Source: an uncultured Allomuricauda sp. (GTDB lineage: Bacteria > Bacteroidota > Bacteroidia > Flavobacteriales > Flavobacteriaceae). From it: DNA of 64,000 nt. The notes under the pieces are model-generated. The model saw only the letters and a list, made by a program, of their open reading frames with translations, did not search any database and had not been told where the DNA came from. This document shows positions 62,303 through 64,000 of this stretch, piece after piece (the first letter of the stretch is position 1; every line of letters begins with the position of its first letter). The stretch lies in NCBI RefSeq assembly GCF_947499695.1, contig NZ_CANMPQ010000001.1:682001-746000 (forward strand). Direction: 5' to 3'. Made by a program: the position numbers and the translations under genes.

Positions 62303-63154
62303 ATGAAAACAGTTAAGATAATTGGCGTTCCAGAACACTTTAACCTTCCATGGCACTTAGCTATTGAGGAAGGTGCTTTTGAAGATCGAGGAATTCGGTT
62401 GGAATGGACCGACATTCCTGAAGGTACCGGTAGAATGAGCCAGATGCTTCAGGATAGGGAAACGGATTTAGCCATTATTCTGACCGAAGGCATCATTAAG
62501 AGCATTTCCCAGGGGAATCCAGTAAAAATTGTTCAAGAATATGTTTCATCCCCACTACTTTGGGGAATACATGTTGCAGCTGATAGTTCAAGGGAATCCA
62601 TTTCAGAACTAAAAAATGATAAAGTGGCCATAAGTCGAATGGGTAGCGGAAGTCATTTAATGGCCTATGTCCATGCCCAAAACCAAGAATGGGATACCGA
62701 TTCATTGGAATTTGAAATCATCAATAATCTAAAGGGGGCCATTGACAACCTTACTTCGGGGTCGAATGCCTATTTTATGTGGGAACATTTTACCACCAAG
62801 CCCTGGGTGGACAATGGAACCTTTAAAAGACTTGGCGACTGCCCTACTCCATGGCCCTGCTTCGTTATTGCGGCTACAGATTCCTTTTTAAGCTCAAATT
62901 CCTCGCTTTTAATGCACATTTTGGAAGTAATAAACATCTACACCTCAGAATTTAAAAACATCCCAAGCATAGACCGAACATTATCCAATAGATACGACCA
63001 AAAATTAGAGGATATACAAGATTGGCTTTCAAAGACTAGATGGGGACAATCACAACTGCCAGAAGCCATAGTGCAAGAGGTTCAAGAAAGGCTGATCAGT
63101 CTTGATTTAATATCCAAAGTCCACCTTCCTGCAAAGTTTTTGCATCAACACTAA
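62303..63154 (+). CDS. Periplasmic-binding-fold protein without signal peptide
   Basis: The protein has 283 residues. The N-terminus KIIGVPEHFNLPWHLAIEEGAFEDRGIRLEWTDIPEGTGRMSQMLQDRETDLAIILTEGI resembles ABC transporter substrate-binding (NMT1/THI5-like) domains, with a second lobe KNDKVAISRMGSGSHLMAYV. No signal peptide or lipobox is present, so it would be cytoplasmic, unlike a transport protein. No transporter genes are adjacent. A biosynthetic enzyme of the same fold is possible. Its 3' end overlaps the convergent receiver gene by 4 bp. Confidence 0.78.
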   Translation: MKTVKIIGVPEHFNLPWHLAIEEGAFEDRGIRLEWTDIPEGTGRMSQMLQDRETDLAIILTEGIIKSISQGNPVKIVQEYVSSPLLWGIHVAADSSRESISELKNDKVAISRMGSGSHLMAYVHAQNQEWDTDSLEFEIINNLKGAIDNLTSGSNAYFMWEHFTTKPWVDNGTFKRLGDCPTPWPCFVIAATDSFLSSNSSLLMHILEVINIYTSEFKNIPSIDRTLSNRYDQKLEDIQDWLSKTRWGQSQLPEAIVQEVQERLISLDLISKVHLPAKFLHQH

Positions 63155-63555
63155 GAAAAGTACTTATTGATCAATACCCTGAACTTTAAATCCGATAATG
63201 GTTTTTGTGCAGTATCGGTTACATTTGGATTGGCTAGTGCCAGCGCCGTTGTTTCCTCCGTATCCAAGGCGGTTAGCATGACAACAACGATGTTCTTCTT
63301 AAAACTATCATCAAATTTATCCTCATATGCATCAAGAAACTCCCAACCATTCATCTCCGGCATATTGGTATCCAGAATAAGAAGACATGGCATGTTTTCT
63401 TCGGCTGGAACATCTTCTAAAAATTCAATAGCCTCTTTACCATTACTGGCGGTATTCACTGTCAGGTTGTTATCCAACTGTTTTACAAAAAATCTGTTCA
63501 GAAAATTTGTGGTGTCATCGTCATCCACAAGAAGTACCGATTTCAGTCTGCGCAA
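63151..63555 (-). CDS. CheY-like response regulator receiver protein
   Basis: The protein has 134 residues: single receiver domain. Acidic pocket VDDDD (D11-D14), phosphoacceptor D62 in LLILD62TNMPEMNGWEF, T95 in MLTALD and K118 in AQK118PLS. No output domain. Such single-domain regulators in Bacteroidota usually receive phosphate from a hybrid kinase elsewhere. Runs towards the upstream binding-fold gene and overlaps it by 4 bp at the 3' ends. Confidence 0.93.
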   Translation of the reverse strand: MRRLKSVLLVDDDDTTNFLNRFFVKQLDNNLTVNTASNGKEAIEFLEDVPAEENMPCLLILDTNMPEMNGWEFLDAYEDKFDDSFKKNIVVVMLTALDTEETTALALANPNVTDTAQKPLSDLKFRVLINKYFS

Positions 63556-63641
63556 AATATAAGAATTTTCCTATAAGGGGGTTATTTTCTTAAACGTACG
63601 AATTCTTATTATATTTTCAGAATTTACTTTCAAAAAATAAT

Positions 63642-64000
63642 TCACCAACTTATCAACGGCTTTCCCATTTGAGCAAGAAGAGTATTGGTTTTGCTAAAAT
63701 GTTGATTTCCAAACCAAAGACCTCTATTGGCACTTAACGGCGAAGGATGACCTGACATTAGCACATGGTGTTTTGTCTTGTCGATTAATGCTGATTTTTT
63801 CTTAGCAAACCCACCCCACAACAGAAAAACAATCCCTTCAAGCTCTGAGGAGATTGTTTTGATTACCGCATCTGTAAACTGCTCCCAACCTTTTTTTTGA
63901 TGGCTGCCGGCCTGATGTGCCCTAACTGTTAGAGTGGCATTCAACAATAATACACCTTGCTGGGCCCATCGTTCCAAATTGCCGCTTTTGGGATACGGTT
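63642..64000 (-). CDS. ung: Uracil-DNA glycosylase (5' part beyond window end)
   Basis: The frame is open to the end of the window, so the N-terminal half, with the catalytic aspartate region, lies beyond 64000. The first visible TTG (63977) is not the true start. Visible landmarks are [43 protein letters not shown] and the DNA-intercalating loop [23 protein letters not shown], characteristic of family 1 UDG. It removes uracil from DNA in base excision repair. Confidence 0.94.
   Translation of the reverse strand, partial: PYPKSGNLERWAQQGVLLLNATLTVRAHQAGSHQKKGWEQFTDAVIKTISSELEGIVFLLWGGFAKKKSALIDKTKHHVLMSGHPSPLSANRGLWFGNQHFSKTNTLLAQMGKPLISW

Noticed and set aside
63559-63609. Inverted repeat ATAAGAATT / AATTCTTAT between ung and the receiver gene
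   Set aside because: Nine AT-rich base pairs separated by 33 bp; this can occur by chance in AT-rich intergenic DNA.

Overview
The window is chromosomal DNA from a member of the Bacteroidota, most likely a (probably marine) Flavobacteriaceae. The evidence is a SusC/SusD outer-membrane pair, many lipoproteins with short Bacteroidota-style lipoboxes, AraC-type regulators with multi-TM N-termini, LytTR membrane regulators, families seen mainly in this phylum (DUF2911, DUF4251, DUF5916, a fused 2-oxoacid dehydrogenase E1), AT-rich intergenic DNA and no obvious Shine-Dalgarno sequences. No tRNA, rRNA, CRISPR array or insertion sequence was recognised. Names rest on reading motifs, not on database searches.

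Layout. 1-4436: a membrane AraC-type regulator (cut by the window edge), then a likely operon of a serine beta-lactamase-like lipoprotein, an outer-membrane barrel, a GT1-type glycosyltransferase and a small alpha/beta-barrel protein. 4500-13705: a GC-richer susC-susD-lipoprotein operon bracketed by two paralogous AraC-type membrane regulators that share a nearly identical 25-bp upstream element. A long interrupted inverted repeat lies upstream of susC. 13769-23409: more AraC regulators, a membrane-anchored DJ-1/PfpI protein, a TMEM220-like protein, a 1116-residue ThuA / sugar dehydrogenase / PKD / cytochrome c fusion lipoprotein, a metallophosphoesterase and a stand-alone RadC-like JAB protein. 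23466-26692: an AT-rich three-gene cassette (HExxH protein, TcmP, three-Cys Gp37/Gp68-like protein), the best candidate for an undescribed system. 26867-33020: ketopantoate reductase-like protein, DUF2911-TPR protein, a LamG-like secreted protein divergent from a single-pass membrane protein with a Bacteroidota-type cytoplasmic domain, and a Gfo/Idh/MocA oxidoreductase. 33022-36928: a sugar operon of GH4 glycosidase, sodium:solute symporter and a NagB/AgaI-type deaminase. 37203-48802: mostly single-gene units, including an unlisted 39-residue membrane peptide coupled to a lipoprotein, two LytTR regulators, a sugar isomerase/sorbosone dehydrogenase pair, DUF5916, EamA and YceI proteins. 48835-55567: an eight-gene biosynthetic operon of FAD oxidoreductase, methyltransferase, type III polyketide synthase, enoyl-reductase-like SDR, hotdog dehydratase, ketosynthase, ACP and a membrane-fused methyltransferase. 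55647-64000: OmpA and lipocalin lipoproteins, the fused E1 dehydrogenase, an isopenicillin-N-synthase-like oxygenase, SUI1, DUF1835, nucleoside phosphorylase, a solute-binding-fold protein, a CheY-like receiver and the C-terminal part of uracil-DNA glycosylase.

How it may work together. The regulators and shared elements around 4.5-13.7 kb look like one nutrient-uptake regulon. The 48.8-55.6 kb operon carries its own acyl-chain machinery feeding a type III PKS followed by methylation and oxidation, so it probably makes a modified alkyl-resorcinol, pyrone or quinone-like lipid. The 23.5-26.7 kb cassette has the composition and gene make-up of a horizontally acquired accessory module.
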